From Xenophilus sp. AP218F (GTDB lineage: Bacteria; Pseudomonadota; Gammaproteobacteria; Burkholderiales; Chromobacteriaceae): a stretch of 64,000 bases of DNA. Position 1 is the stretch's first letter, and every line of letters starts with the position of its first letter. Shown piece after piece: positions 26,484 through 35,167 of this stretch. The stretch is taken from positions 1 to 64,000 of the forward strand of contig NJIE01000008.1 in the NCBI GenBank assembly GCA_002213445.1, given 5' to 3'. The notes below the pieces were generated by a model that was not told where the DNA came from, did no database searches, and worked only from the letters and a program-made list of their open reading frames with translations. A program made the position numbers and the translations under genes.

Positions 26484-27122
26484 CTAGTAGAGGCTGCCGC
26501 CGATGGCGCGGCTGTCTTGGGTCTGGCCCAGGCTGGCGGCGATCGCCAGTTCCAGCGCCTGGACGCAGCGCTCCAGCGGCAGGGAGGGGCGGCCGGCTGC
26601 CTGTTCCGGCAGGCAGGGCAGGTGGATGAAGCCGCCGCGCGCATCGGGCTCGTCGCTCAGGGCGCGCAGCAGGCCGTAGAACACGTGGTTGCAGACGAAG
26701 GTGCCGGCGCTGTGCGACAAGACGGCCGGCAGCCCTGCGTCTTGCAGCGCGGCGACGATGGCCTTGACCGGCACGGTGGCGAAGTAGGCCGCCGGGCCGT
26801 CGGCCGCGATGGGCTGGTCCAGCGGCTGCCGGCCGGCGTTGTCGGGGATGCGGGCGTCGTCCAGATTGATGGCTACCCGCTCCACGGCGATTTCGGCGCG
26901 CCCGCCGGCCTGTCCCGCGCAGAGGACGAGCCGGGGGCGCAGCGCGCGCAGCTGATCGTTCAGCGCGGTCAGGGATGCGCCGAAGACGCAGGGCAGCCGG
27001 CGGGCTACGACGCGGGCGCCGCCGATGCGTTGCCCGTCCAGCAGGCGGGCGGCCTCCCAGGAGGGGTTGATGGTTTCGCCGTCAAACGGCTCGAAGCCGG
27101 TGAGCAATACGGTGTCGGTCAT
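26484..27122 (-). CDS. pcp: pyroglutamyl-peptidase I
   Basis: A 212-residue cysteine peptidase that removes N-terminal pyroglutamate. The family opening [20 protein letters not shown] is present. The catalytic triad residues can be placed: Glu in [14 protein letters not shown], Cys in [12 protein letters not shown] and His in [12 protein letters not shown]. Cytoplasmic, normal length. It is convergent with the exopolysaccharide operon and separated from the next minus-strand gene by about 50 bases. Confidence 0.95.
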   Translation of the reverse strand: MTDTVLLTGFEPFDGETINPSWEAARLLDGQRIGGARVVARRLPCVFGASLTALNDQLRALRPRLVLCAGQAGGRAEIAVERVAINLDDARIPDNAGRQPLDQPIAADGPAAYFATVPVKAIVAALQDAGLPAVLSHSAGTFVCNHVFYGLLRALSDEPDARGGFIHLPCLPEQAAGRPSLPLERCVQALELAIAASLGQTQDSRAIGGSLY

Positions 27123-27175
27123 GGCGCAAGGGGCGGGCGATGCAAGGGAAGCTCAGCTTCCCAGCCGGGCAAGGG

Positions 27176-28033
27176 CTAAAGCACCGCCCACAAGGTAAAA
27201 ACCGCGACGAGAATCAGCACCCCGGTCAGGATTTGCGAGGTATTCTTTTCCTTCATCAGCGCGCGCTTGAGATTGGCGTGCGAGTTTTCCAGCTGCTCCA
27301 GCTGCTTGCGCAGTTCGGCGCGGGCTTCGTCCTGGCTGATCAGCGATTTGAGCATTTCCTCGCCGCCGAACTCGGTCACCGCCTCGCGGTTCCATACCCC
27401 CAGCAGCTTGCTGACCTTGTCCTTGAAATACAGCGCCGAGCGTTGCGCCGGATCTTGCCATTCGAACTCGAAACCCTGGCTGGCGTAAAACCCGTTGCGG
27501 CGCAGCTTTTCCTCTTCGCTGCTGGCTGGGCCGTTCATGGTGACCAGCCCCGGACTGATGGTGAAGTCCGGGCACACGCCCTTGGCCCAGGAAATGACGC
27601 CGGCGAACAAAAAGGTGTCGAGCCCGGTGCCGTACAGGGCGTCGCTGGCCATCACGCCGCCCTTGGGGCCGAACGTGACGCTGCGGCTGGGGCGATCCAC
27701 GCGCACCCAGGCGCAGTTGAGCGTGCCGTGGAAGCGGCTGTCGTCGCCCTCCAGCATCTGCCATTGCTGCCCGTCGGCGCGGGCGTAGCCGCGGAACTGC
27801 AGCCGGAAGTAATCGGACTGCTCGGTCATCGCCCGGCTGCGCTGCAAGATGCCGTATACCCGTTTGCCGTCGCGGTTAAGCGTCAGAATGGTTTCCCCCA
27901 GCGGCAAGGCCAGGGTGGCCAGCGTCATCTCGTTTTCCGGCGGCTTCGGTGGCGTTTCTTCCGCTTTGGCGGGCGCGGGCGTTTTGGGGGAAGGGCTGGT
28001 CATGGTCTGGTCTGCGCTTTCTGCCGCGGGCAT
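27176..28033 (-). CDS. hypothetical protein with C-terminal membrane anchor
   Basis: A 285-residue protein I do not recognise. The first 35 residues are Pro/Ala/Glu-rich and look disordered. The middle (about 40-200) is a mixed fold with many aromatic residues. Residues about 225-262 are charged and heptad-like (RAELRKQLEQLENSHANLKR), suggesting a coiled coil. The last about 18 residues (ILTGVLILVAVFTLWAVL) form a single tail-anchor membrane helix. In-frame ATG 28003 is an alternative start. Function unknown; the neighbouring GGDEF gene may share its transcript. Confidence 0.75.
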   Translation of the reverse strand: MPAAESADQTMTSPSPKTPAPAKAEETPPKPPENEMTLATLALPLGETILTLNRDGKRVYGILQRSRAMTEQSDYFRLQFRGYARADGQQWQMLEGDDSRFHGTLNCAWVRVDRPSRSVTFGPKGGVMASDALYGTGLDTFLFAGVISWAKGVCPDFTISPGLVTMNGPASSEEEKLRRNGFYASQGFEFEWQDPAQRSALYFKDKVSKLLGVWNREAVTEFGGEEMLKSLISQDEARAELRKQLEQLENSHANLKRALMKEKNTSQILTGVLILVAVFTLWAVL

Positions 28034-28140
28034 CGCGCCCTGGGCAGGTGGTAGTTGTCTGGCATGGTTCGGCGCTGGATTCTACCTTGATTCTCTCGGT
28101 GCTTCACGCTCTTCGCCTTTCCTGTCGCGCGCCGGGCGGC

Positions 28141-29154
28141 TTAGAAAAAATCCACTTCGTTTTGGGCGCGCTCCTGCAGCTCGCCCGCCGCCAGCAGTTT
28201 TTCATAGCTGCGCACCTGATTGCGGCCATGAGCCTTGGCGTAGTAGAGGGCGCGATCGGCCTGTTCCAGCAACTGGCCGGGCAGCTGCTGGGCGTGGATG
28301 CGGGTGAAGCCGATGCTGACGGTGAGATTGCCCGCTTGCGGAAAGGGGTAGCGTTGCACCGCCAGCCGGAAGCGTTCCAGCGCCTGCTCGGCCACGTCGG
28401 ATTCCGCGCCGTAGAGCAGCAGGGCGAATTCCTCGCCGCCGTAGCGGAACAGGCCGTCATCTTCGCGAAAATTCTGCTGCATCAGTTGCGCCAGCAGCAA
28501 CAGGACCTCGTCGCCCACCATATGGCCGAACTGGTCGTTGACGTTCTTGAACAGGTCGACGTCGATCAGCGCCAGCGCGCAGGGCGGCGGATCGGCCTGG
28601 GGGCTTTGCAGCGAGGCCATCAGGTTGTAGAAGCGCAGGTCGAACTTGCGCCGGTTGTGCAGCGCGGTGAGCATGTCGCGATCCGCCTCGAACAGCAGGC
28701 GCAGGAAGTTTTCGTGAATGCGGGCCATGGCCTTGAGCATGGCGCGGTTGATGCGGGCCTCGCTGGAAGTGTGGATGATCACCAGCGAAATGATGCTGCC
28801 CATGCAGCGCAGCGGCAGGCACAGGCCGGTGGGGATGCGGTAGATGCCGTCGTCGCGATCGAGCGCGTTGAGCAGGTCGTAAAGATAAATCGGCGGCGGC
28901 AGCCAGCCTTCGTGCGAGGTGTCGCGGATGATGGGCTTGCCGCTGCTGGCCAGCGCCTCGTGGCGGCGGCGGATGTAGGGCGCGCTGTTGACCCAGCGGC
29001 AGGCGAACAGCTCCACCTTGTCCACGTGCATCACTTCCACCAGGGTGGAGAGCAGGCTGCCTTCCAGCATCTCCTGTTCGCGTTGCGAGGTCAGCTCGAC
29101 GAGGTTGTCGAGTATCAGCTTGCTTTCATTGGCTTCGGGCAACGGTACCGACAT
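28141..29154 (-). CDS. GGDEF-domain diguanylate cyclase with GAF-like sensor
   Basis: A 337-residue cytoplasmic protein predicted to make cyclic di-GMP. Residues about 20-150 look like a GAF-type sensor (SLLSTLVEVMHVDKVELF ... CLPLRCMGSIISLVII), joined by a helix to a GGDEF domain. The active site is RYGGEEFALLL (GGEEF at 239-243), with DVDLFKNVNDQFGH upstream for metal and nucleotide binding. RxxD (R230, D233) lies exactly five residues before GGEEF, so the inhibitory I-site is intact. The nearby psl-like operon makes a biofilm role attractive but unproven. Confidence 0.93.
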   Translation of the reverse strand: MSVPLPEANESKLILDNLVELTSQREQEMLEGSLLSTLVEVMHVDKVELFACRWVNSAPYIRRRHEALASSGKPIIRDTSHEGWLPPPIYLYDLLNALDRDDGIYRIPTGLCLPLRCMGSIISLVIIHTSSEARINRAMLKAMARIHENFLRLLFEADRDMLTALHNRRKFDLRFYNLMASLQSPQADPPPCALALIDVDLFKNVNDQFGHMVGDEVLLLLAQLMQQNFREDDGLFRYGGEEFALLLYGAESDVAEQALERFRLAVQRYPFPQAGNLTVSIGFTRIHAQQLPGQLLEQADRALYYAKAHGRNQVRSYEKLLAAGELQERAQNEVDFF

Positions 29155-29297
29155 GGCGGCGCGGCTCCTTTGCGGTTTTTGCGTAGCGTATCTGAACGGA
29201 GTATAGGCAGGCGCCGGCGCGAAAACCGCAACAGCCGCGCCGCCGCGCGAAAAACGCCAGCAGCGGACTGTCTGGCGTGGATCGGAAGGCGGGAGGC

Positions 29298-29750
29298 TTA
29301 GCCGCGGCCGGTGCTGCCGAAGCCGCCGCTGCCGCGCTCGCTGGCGTCGAATTCGTCGACGATGTTGAAGCCCACCTGCACCACCGGCACGATCACCATC
29401 TGGGCGATGCGCTCCAGCGGGGTCAGGCGGAACGGTTCATGGCCGCGGTTCCATACCGAGACGAAAACCTGGCCCTGATAATCGGAGTCGATCAGCCCCA
29501 CCAGGTTGCCCAGCACGATGCCGTGCTTGTGGCCGAGGCCGGAGCGGGGCAGCAGCATGGCGGCGAGGTTGGGGTTGGCGATGTGGATGGCCATGCCGGT
29601 GGGAATCAGCCGGGTTTCGCCGGGAGCGATGGTCACGTCCTGATCGATGGCCGCGCGCAGATCGAGGCCTGCGGAGCCGGTGGTGGCGTATTCCGGCAGG
29701 TTTTCCTTCAGCCGCGAGTCGAGAATCTTGACGTCGATGACGGGTTTCAT
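29298..29750 (-). CDS. dut: dUTP diphosphatase
   Basis: A 150-residue trimeric dUTPase that converts dUTP to dUMP, keeping uracil out of DNA and feeding thymidylate synthesis. All five family motifs are visible in order: [43 protein letters not shown] and the C-terminal [10 protein letters not shown]. It lies 68 bases downstream of coaBC on the same strand, the usual dfp-dut arrangement. Confidence 0.97.
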   Translation of the reverse strand: MKPVIDVKILDSRLKENLPEYATTGSAGLDLRAAIDQDVTIAPGETRLIPTGMAIHIANPNLAAMLLPRSGLGHKHGIVLGNLVGLIDSDYQGQVFVSVWNRGHEPFRLTPLERIAQMVIVPVVQVGFNIVDEFDASERGSGGFGSTGRG

Positions 29751-29818
29751 GGCAAGTCCTTCATGCTGTGGCCGCGAGCGGGAGGTTCGCGGCCGGTAAA
29801 TGGCGAATCGGCGCGGGC

Positions 29819-31009
29819 TTAGCCCGCCTGTTTGGCGCGCAGCAGCCCGGCCAGATGGCGGACGATGGCCTGCGCCACCTGTTCCTTGGGTTGTTGCGGC
29901 AAGGGGTGCTGACCCTGGTCGTCCAGCAGCACCACCTGGTTGTCGTCGGCGCCCATCGCCTGCTGGGCCAGATTGGCCACCAGCAGCGGCAGTTTCTTGC
30001 GCCGGCGCTTGGCCTCGGCGAATTCCAGCAGGTTCCGGCTTTCGGCGGCGAAACCGACGCAGAACGGCGCGGCGGGCAGGTTGGCCACCGTGGCCAGAAT
30101 GTCCGGGTTTTCCTCCAGTTCGATCACTGGCGCGCCCGCGCCTTTCTTGATCTTGTGTTCGCTGGGGTTCTTCACCCGATAATCGGCGACGGCGGCGACG
30201 GAGATGAAAATGTCGCTGCGGCCCACTTCGCCCAGCACCGCCTGGTGCATCTGCGCGGCGCTGGCCACGTCGATGCGCGGGATATCCTGCGGCGCCGGCA
30301 TGCCGGTGGGGCCGGAGATCAGGGTGACTTCCGCGCCGGCGTCGCGGCAGGCGCGCGCCAGGGCGTAGCCCATCTTGCCGGAGCTGATGTTGGTGATGCC
30401 GCGCACGGCGTCTATCGCCTCGTAAGTGGGGCCGGCGGTGAGCAGCACCTTTTGCCCTGCCAGCAGTTTTTCGGTGAAGACGCCTTGCAGCAGCTCGACG
30501 ATTTCATGCGGCTCCAGCATGCGGCCTTCGCCGGTTTCGCCGCAAGCCTGCGAGCCGACGCCGGGGCCGAACACGGCGACGCCGTCGGCGCGCAGCTGGG
30601 CCACGTTGCGCTGGTTGGGCAGATTGAGCCACATCTGCAGGTTCATCGCCGGCGCGACGACCAGCGGGCAGGTCCGGGCCGCGGCCAGGGTGGAGAGCAA
30701 GTCGTCGCTGGCCCCGTGCGCCAGCTTGAACAGGGTATTGGCCGTGGCCGGCGCGATCAGGAACACGTCGGCGCGGCGCGACAGCTCGATATGCGCCATC
30801 GCGTTGCTGGGGCGGTCGTCCCACAAATCGGTATACACGGTGCGGCCTGACAGCGCCTGGAAGGTGGCGGGCGCGACGAAGCGGGCGGCCGCTTCGGTCA
30901 TCACCACTTCGACCTGATGGCCGGCCTTGACCAGCTGGCGGGTCAGTTCGGCGGCCTTGTAGGCGGCGATGCCGCCGCAGACGCCGAGAAGAATGCGTTT
31001 GGCAGTCAT
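29819..31009 (-). CDS. coaBC: bifunctional phosphopantothenoylcysteine decarboxylase / phosphopantothenate-cysteine ligase
   Basis: CoaBC carries out two coenzyme A steps: ligation of cysteine to 4'-phosphopantothenate and decarboxylation to 4'-phosphopantetheine. The N-terminal FMN flavoprotein half has [25 protein letters not shown] and the active Cys in [12 protein letters not shown]. The ligase half starts near [14 protein letters not shown] and has [14 protein letters not shown] and the FAAESRNLL region. The 396-residue length is normal. The start at 31009 ([10 protein letters not shown]) fits the family; longer in-frame starts do not. Confidence 0.96.
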   Translation of the reverse strand: MTAKRILLGVCGGIAAYKAAELTRQLVKAGHQVEVVMTEAAARFVAPATFQALSGRTVYTDLWDDRPSNAMAHIELSRRADVFLIAPATANTLFKLAHGASDDLLSTLAAARTCPLVVAPAMNLQMWLNLPNQRNVAQLRADGVAVFGPGVGSQACGETGEGRMLEPHEIVELLQGVFTEKLLAGQKVLLTAGPTYEAIDAVRGITNISSGKMGYALARACRDAGAEVTLISGPTGMPAPQDIPRIDVASAAQMHQAVLGEVGRSDIFISVAAVADYRVKNPSEHKIKKGAGAPVIELEENPDILATVANLPAAPFCVGFAAESRNLLEFAEAKRRRKKLPLLVANLAQQAMGADDNQVVLLDDQGQHPLPQQPKEQVAQAIVRHLAGLLRAKQAG

Positions 31010-31169
31010 GGGGGTTGGTCTTGAGTGCAGCCGTAAACTGGCAATTCTAGCGGATTTCGCGCGGCGGGTGGCTCTGGCGGCATCGATCGCCGTCATGTTA
31101 ATGTCATTGCCTATTGCTATCCATTTGGCCACGCGCCACAAACAATGCTATAGCCAGAGAGGAGGGCGA

Positions 31170-31844
31170 ATGTCTATCGCTCACTGGCCGGAGGCGGAGC
31201 GTCCGCGCGAAAAGCTGCTGGCGCAAGGTCCTGCGGCGTTGACCGACAGCGAATTGCTGGCCATTTTCCTGCGCACCGGCATCAAGGGGCGCAGCGCGGT
31301 GGATATGGCCAGGCAATTGATGCGGGATTACGGCTCGCTGTCGAGGTTGCTGGGTTCTTCGCTGGAGGAGTTCGAGGCGCAGCCGGGCCTGGGCGTGGCC
31401 AAGTACGCGCAATTGATGGCCTGCAAGGAGCTGGCGCGCCGCGCCCTGTTCGAGGAGATGCAGCAGGGCGACGCGCTGTCCAGCCCGCAGCAGGTGCGCG
31501 ACTATCTGCGCTTGAGCATAGGATTGCGGGAAGTTGAAGTTTTCGTGGCGATCTTCCTCACGGCGCAGAATCGTGTCATCGTGGTGGAAGAGCTGTTCCG
31601 CGGCACCTTGACCGAAACCCGGGTGTATCCGCGCGAAATCCTGCGGCGGGCCCTGCAGCGCAACGCGGCGGCCATCATCGTGGCGCACAACCACCCCTCC
31701 GGAGTGGCGGAGCCATCGGCCGCGGATCGGGCGCTGACCGACACTCTCAAGGCGGCGCTGGAACTGGTCGATATCAAGTTGCTGGATCATTTCGTGGTAA
31801 CCGGCCGACACGCTGAATCGTTTGCCGAACGTGGCTGGTTGTGA
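31170..31844 (+). CDS. radC: RadC-family JAB/MPN protein
   Basis: A 224-residue RadC protein. The N-terminal helix-hairpin-helix-like region ([20 protein letters not shown]) is followed by a JAMM metalloprotease-type motif [15 protein letters not shown]. Once linked to DNA repair, its role is now unsettled. The start at 31170 has GAGGAGGGCG upstream and gives the usual N-terminus [17 protein letters not shown]. It is divergent from coaBC, as in many proteobacteria. Confidence 0.95.
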   Translation: MSIAHWPEAERPREKLLAQGPAALTDSELLAIFLRTGIKGRSAVDMARQLMRDYGSLSRLLGSSLEEFEAQPGLGVAKYAQLMACKELARRALFEEMQQGDALSSPQQVRDYLRLSIGLREVEVFVAIFLTAQNRVIVVEELFRGTLTETRVYPREILRRALQRNAAAIIVAHNHPSGVAEPSAADRALTDTLKAALELVDIKLLDHFVVTGRHAESFAERGWL

Positions 31845-31963
31845 TGACGGGCTTGGATGGCGCAGCGGTTTGACAGTGCCGCCCTCGCATACGCTGAAAA
31901 GCCCGTCCGGCGTGCCAACTGTCTGTTTGACCTTGTTCCCACCGCATCAACAAGGAGGTCGCC

Positions 31964-32215
31964 ATGAACATCCTGCGCTTGCTCAACGAGTCGGATTACA
32001 TCCAGGTCAACAATCAATTCGTCAAACCGGATTTCCATACGGTGTCGGAAGAGTTCTCCGATGACGACGATGTGGTGCTGGAAGCCAATCTGGACGGTCA
32101 GGAACTGGTTTTGACGGTGGCCGATCTGGAAGACGCCACGCCGCTGGCGGACGGGGGCTTTTGGCTGGAGGGCCTCGGCTACTTGCGCTTTTTGTCGCAA
32201 CAGAATCTGCATTGA
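31964..32215 (+). CDS. small acidic hypothetical protein
   Basis: An 83-residue soluble, acidic protein I do not recognise. It has an Asp-rich stretch (SEEFSDDDDVVLEANLDG) and a C-terminal WLEGLGYLRFLSQQNLH. The ribosome-binding site AAGGAGGTCGCC before ATG 31964 is close to perfect, which strongly supports translation. It is followed by a strong terminator. Function unknown. Confidence 0.82.
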   Translation: MNILRLLNESDYIQVNNQFVKPDFHTVSEEFSDDDDVVLEANLDGQELVLTVADLEDATPLADGGFWLEGLGYLRFLSQQNLH

Positions 32216-32233
32216 TCTTTTCGGCCTTGATCG

Positions 32234-32265
32234 GAAACGGGCCCGGCGCGCGCCGGGCCCGTTTC
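32234..32265 (+). terminator. strong intrinsic terminator hairpin
   Basis: A perfect self-complementary stem GAAACGGGCCCGGCG / CGCCGGGCCCGTTTC is followed by GTTTC. It lies 18 bases after the small acidic gene. Confidence 0.88.
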
Positions 32266-32375
32266 GTTTCTGCAAGGCAGCGTCCTGTTTGACCTGCCTC
32301 AAATCGTGCGCGGCGGGCAAGCTGCTAGAGTGGCAGCGTTTATCTGATGGGCATAATTAGCCCGAAGGGGTCGAT

Positions 32376-32750
32376 ATGCGGAAATTCAGGATTGGCATGG
32401 TGGGCGTGGGCGAAACGGGCACGCCCCTGCTCAGACAGTTGCTGGCCGCGCCGTTTGTGGACATGGTGGGCGTGGCGGATCTGGATCTGGAATTGCCCGG
32501 CGTCAAGCTGGCCAAGGAACAGGGGGTCCCCGTCACCGACAATTTCATCGAGATCGCCGAGTTGGGCGCTCAGGTGGACATCATCATCGACGTGACCGGC
32601 TCGCGCAAGGTGCGCGACGATCTGCGCCGCTTCATGCAGTTTTCCGGCAACGCGCATACCGTCATCGTGCATGAGCGGGTGGCGCTGCTGATGCTGTCCC
32701 TGGGCGCCGGAGAGCTGGTGGCCACCCGGCATGACGAACTGGCTTATTAG
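32376..32750 (+). CDS. stand-alone Rossmann-fold NAD(P)-binding protein
   Basis: A 124-residue protein that is essentially one Rossmann domain: FRIGMVGVGETGTPLLRQLL (GxGxxG-type dinucleotide loop), VDMVGVADLDLELPG, then VDIIIDVTGSRKVRDDLRRF. It resembles the nucleotide-binding half of homoserine or aspartate dehydrogenases, but the catalytic and dimerisation domain is absent. The reading frame ends cleanly before a terminator, so it looks like a genuine short gene rather than a truncation. Role unknown; a redox or NAD(H)-sensing function is speculation. Confidence 0.8.
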   Translation: MRKFRIGMVGVGETGTPLLRQLLAAPFVDMVGVADLDLELPGVKLAKEQGVPVTDNFIEIAELGAQVDIIIDVTGSRKVRDDLRRFMQFSGNAHTVIVHERVALLMLSLGAGELVATRHDELAY

Positions 32751-32790
32751 GGCGCGAAACCGGCAAGGGCTGCCGGCGGAACGAGGATAT

Positions 32791-32818
32791 GCGGGAGGCT
32801 TGCCTCCCGCTTTTTTTG
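32791..32818 (+). terminator. intrinsic terminator
   Basis: GCGGGAGG / CCTCCCGC stem with a short loop and seven T residues, about 40 bases after the Rossmann-domain gene. Confidence 0.92.
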
Positions 32819-32941
32819 ATCTGTGGCGGATGAGATTGCGGGATGACAAGTGTATGCTGTGGCAGGCGGCCGACGCGGGCCTGGTTCAAACCCGGACGGC
32901 CGCGGCTGGTTCATGCGAAATCACCTTGTCAGGGGGAAACG

Positions 32942-33394
32942 ATGATGCGTTTGCGCGCTATGGTTTTGATCGCGGGTTTATCGTTGCCGGCAGCGGCGTG
33001 GGCGGCGTTGGGGCAAAACATAGGCGTTCCGGGCGGGGCGGCTTCGGCAGCGGGCGGTTCGGGCAGAGCCATGCTGGCCGCGCCGGGCAATTACAGCGTG
33101 CAGCAGTCGCAAGACGCCGCGGGACGCGTCATCAAGCAATACGTGGCGGCTGACGGCACGGTATTCGCCGTCAGCTGGAGCGGCAAGGGCGCGCCGGATA
33201 TGCAGGAGCTGCTGGCCAGTTATTTCCCCGCCTACCTCAAGCTGCAACAAACCAATCGCAGCGGGCTCAATCGCTTGCGCGGCGAGAGCAGTGGGTTCGT
33301 GGTGGAGTCGCAAGGGCGGATGGGGACCTTCGCGGGCATCGCCTACGATCTGGCCCTGTTTCCGGCGGGCTTGACGCCGGCGCAGCTGAAATGA
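32942..33394 (+). CDS. secreted DUF2844-family protein
   Basis: A 150-residue exported protein with a clear signal peptide (about 1-22, cleavage near AAWA-AL). The mature part (YSVQQSQDAAGRVIKQYVAA, then TVFAVSWSGKGAPDMQELL) resembles the DUF2844 family, which is regularly found next to DUF3443 genes in betaproteobacteria, as here. AGGGGG precedes the ATG at 32942. Function unknown; the pairing suggests a shared envelope role with the downstream protease-like lipoprotein. Confidence 0.83.
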   Translation: MMRLRAMVLIAGLSLPAAAWAALGQNIGVPGGAASAAGGSGRAMLAAPGNYSVQQSQDAAGRVIKQYVAADGTVFAVSWSGKGAPDMQELLASYFPAYLKLQQTNRSGLNRLRGESSGFVVESQGRMGTFAGIAYDLALFPAGLTPAQLK

Positions 33395-33405
33395 GAGGGG
33401 ACGTC

Positions 33406-34614
33406 ATGAAGAACAAGCTTGATGCAGGCTGGTTGTCGGTGGCCCTGTTGCTGGCGGCGTGCGGCGGAGGGGGTGGCGGCGGTTCCGGCTCCGGCGGCAA
33501 TCTTCCGTCTCCGACCTCGGGCAACAGCGTGACGATGACAGTGGATTCCGGCCCGTCTTCCGCCGCGGGGCAAATCAATATGCCCTATGTGTCGGTGACC
33601 GTGTGCGCGCCAGGCGGGGCCAATTGCCAGGTGGTGGATCACGTGCTGGTGGATACCGGCTCCACCGGTCTGCGGGTGCTGGCCTCGGAGCTGACGCCCG
33701 CGCTGCTGAGCAGCCTGGGGCAGCAGCAGGTCGGCGGCCGCGACGTGGCGGAGTGCGCCAACTTCGCTTCCGGCGCGACGTGGGGAGCGGTCAAGCTTGC
33801 CGACATCAAGCTTGGCGGCGCAGTGGCGTCTGCCACGCCGTTCCAGCTGGTTTCCGACCCGGTTTACGGCAATTACGCCAACCAGTATTGCACGGGCAGC
33901 ACGTCCAATATGGGCAGCCTGCTTGCCCTGGGGGCGAAGGGCATCATCGGCGTGAGCCAGGCCACGAGCGACTCCTGGGGCAGTTATTATCTGTGCGCGG
34001 GCGTCAACAGCTGCCAGGCGCAATCGGTGGCCGGCAGCGTCCAGGTGGCCAACCCGGTGGCGGCGCTCGCCGGCGACAACAACGGCGTGTTGCTGCAATT
34101 GCCGGCAGTGCTGCCGACAGGCGCGCCGTCGGCGCAAGGCACGTTGACTTTTGGAGTCGCGACCCAGAGCAATAATGCGATTCCCGCCTCGGCCCAGGTT
34201 TTTTCTTCTCCGGCGGGCGCGGGCTACACGGTGTCCACGTCGTATACCGATACCCTGGGCGTGGCGCGAGTCGGCATGAGCGCATTTCTGGACAGCGGCT
34301 CCAACGGCCTGTTCTTCCCGGACTCCGGCCTCGCGCAATGCGCGGGTTGGTACTGCCCGCCCTCTACCCGCAATCTGAGCGCCAGAATCTACAGCGGCGG
34401 CGCGGCCAGTACGGTGGCTTTCGCGATCGGCAACTCGCAAACCCAGTTCGCCAGCAACAACAGCGCGCTGCCCAGCCTGGGCGGAGCGGCTTCCGGGGTG
34501 CTGAGCAACCAGTTCGACTGGGGGCTGCCCTTCTTTTACGGGCGCAGCGTGTTCATCGGTTTTGACGGCCGCGCGATAGCCGGCGTCGGTTATGGGCCGG
34601 TGTATATCTTCTGA
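33406..34614 (+). CDS. DUF3443-family lipoprotein with two aspartic-protease-like motifs
   Basis: A 402-residue predicted lipoprotein: signal peptide with lipobox LLAAC followed by a glycine run. The DUF3443-type body contains VDTGSTGLRVL (D83) and, 213 residues later, LDSGSNGLFFPD (D296). These two D(T/S)G motifs, one per half, recall the bilobed pepsin-type aspartic peptidases, so peptidase activity is possible but unproven. Several cysteine pairs (CAPGGANC, CAGVNSC, CAGWYC) suggest disulfides. ATG 33406 is preferred over the overlapping 33391 because AGGGG lies seven bases before it. Confidence 0.83.
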   Translation: MKNKLDAGWLSVALLLAACGGGGGGGSGSGGNLPSPTSGNSVTMTVDSGPSSAAGQINMPYVSVTVCAPGGANCQVVDHVLVDTGSTGLRVLASELTPALLSSLGQQQVGGRDVAECANFASGATWGAVKLADIKLGGAVASATPFQLVSDPVYGNYANQYCTGSTSNMGSLLALGAKGIIGVSQATSDSWGSYYLCAGVNSCQAQSVAGSVQVANPVAALAGDNNGVLLQLPAVLPTGAPSAQGTLTFGVATQSNNAIPASAQVFSSPAGAGYTVSTSYTDTLGVARVGMSAFLDSGSNGLFFPDSGLAQCAGWYCPPSTRNLSARIYSGGAASTVAFAIGNSQTQFASNNSALPSLGGAASGVLSNQFDWGLPFFYGRSVFIGFDGRAIAGVGYGPVYIF

Positions 34615-34703
34615 TGATTTCTTGCGGCGCAACATGGACTTGTCTATAGCGATAGAGTCATTGCGATGACATCTCCTTTGTCTTTGTGCTTGAATGTTCA
34701 AAT

Positions 34704-34732
34704 CAGCCCGGCTTGAAGCCGGGCTTTTTTTG
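34704..34732 (+). terminator. intrinsic terminator
   Basis: AGCCCGGCTT / AAGCCGGGCT stem with a run of seven T residues, about 90 bases after the DUF3443 gene. Confidence 0.92.
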
Positions 34733-34800
34733 TCATAAAAAAATAACAATTAAGCAGTTTCATATTTTTGCAATCTCAGTAAAATGTTTATGTCATTTTT

Positions 34801-35115
34801 ATGCGGGTGCGTAGTGTGAATGCGGCAAAAAAGCTCCGACAGATGCTGGAGCAAGGGCAGACAAATGAGCAGGTTGGTTTGTTGCTGGAGTTGGTGGCCG
34901 ACTTGCAGCTGGGGGAATGTTTTGATTTGCGCGCCTTGCAAAAGCTGGATGAGGCGCATTTCGAGTTGGCGATGGACCTGATCCGGTCCTGGCGTTTTGA
35001 TTACCACATCGCCGCGCGCAGCAAGCTGCTTGAGGATATCCTGGCGCGGGACAAGCAATTGTCGTTGCGTCTGTCCGGCCTTGGCATGCCGCATTCGGCC
35101 AGATTGTCCGCCTGA
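34801..35115 (+). CDS. small helical hypothetical protein
   Basis: A 104-residue, mostly helical soluble protein without a family I recognise (AAKKLRQMLEQGQTNEQVGL, LDLIRSWRFDYHIAARSKLLEDIL-like core). The region before the start is very AT-rich and promoter-like, but no Shine-Dalgarno sequence is visible before ATG 34801. A GTG at 34807 is a possible alternative. Its codon use is less GC-biased at the 5' end than its neighbours. Function unknown. Confidence 0.65.
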   Translation: MRVRSVNAAKKLRQMLEQGQTNEQVGLLLELVADLQLGECFDLRALQKLDEAHFELAMDLIRSWRFDYHIAARSKLLEDILARDKQLSLRLSGLGMPHSARLSA

Positions 35116-35167
35116 GAGGCGGCGTGTTTTTGCTACAATCGCGGTTTCCATCCAGCCGGGGATGTCC

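Noticed and set aside
32376-32750. Treating the Rossmann-domain gene as a truncated dehydrogenase pseudogene
   Set aside because: No remnant of the missing domain follows in any frame, and the stop is followed closely by a good terminator, so a short intact gene is more likely.
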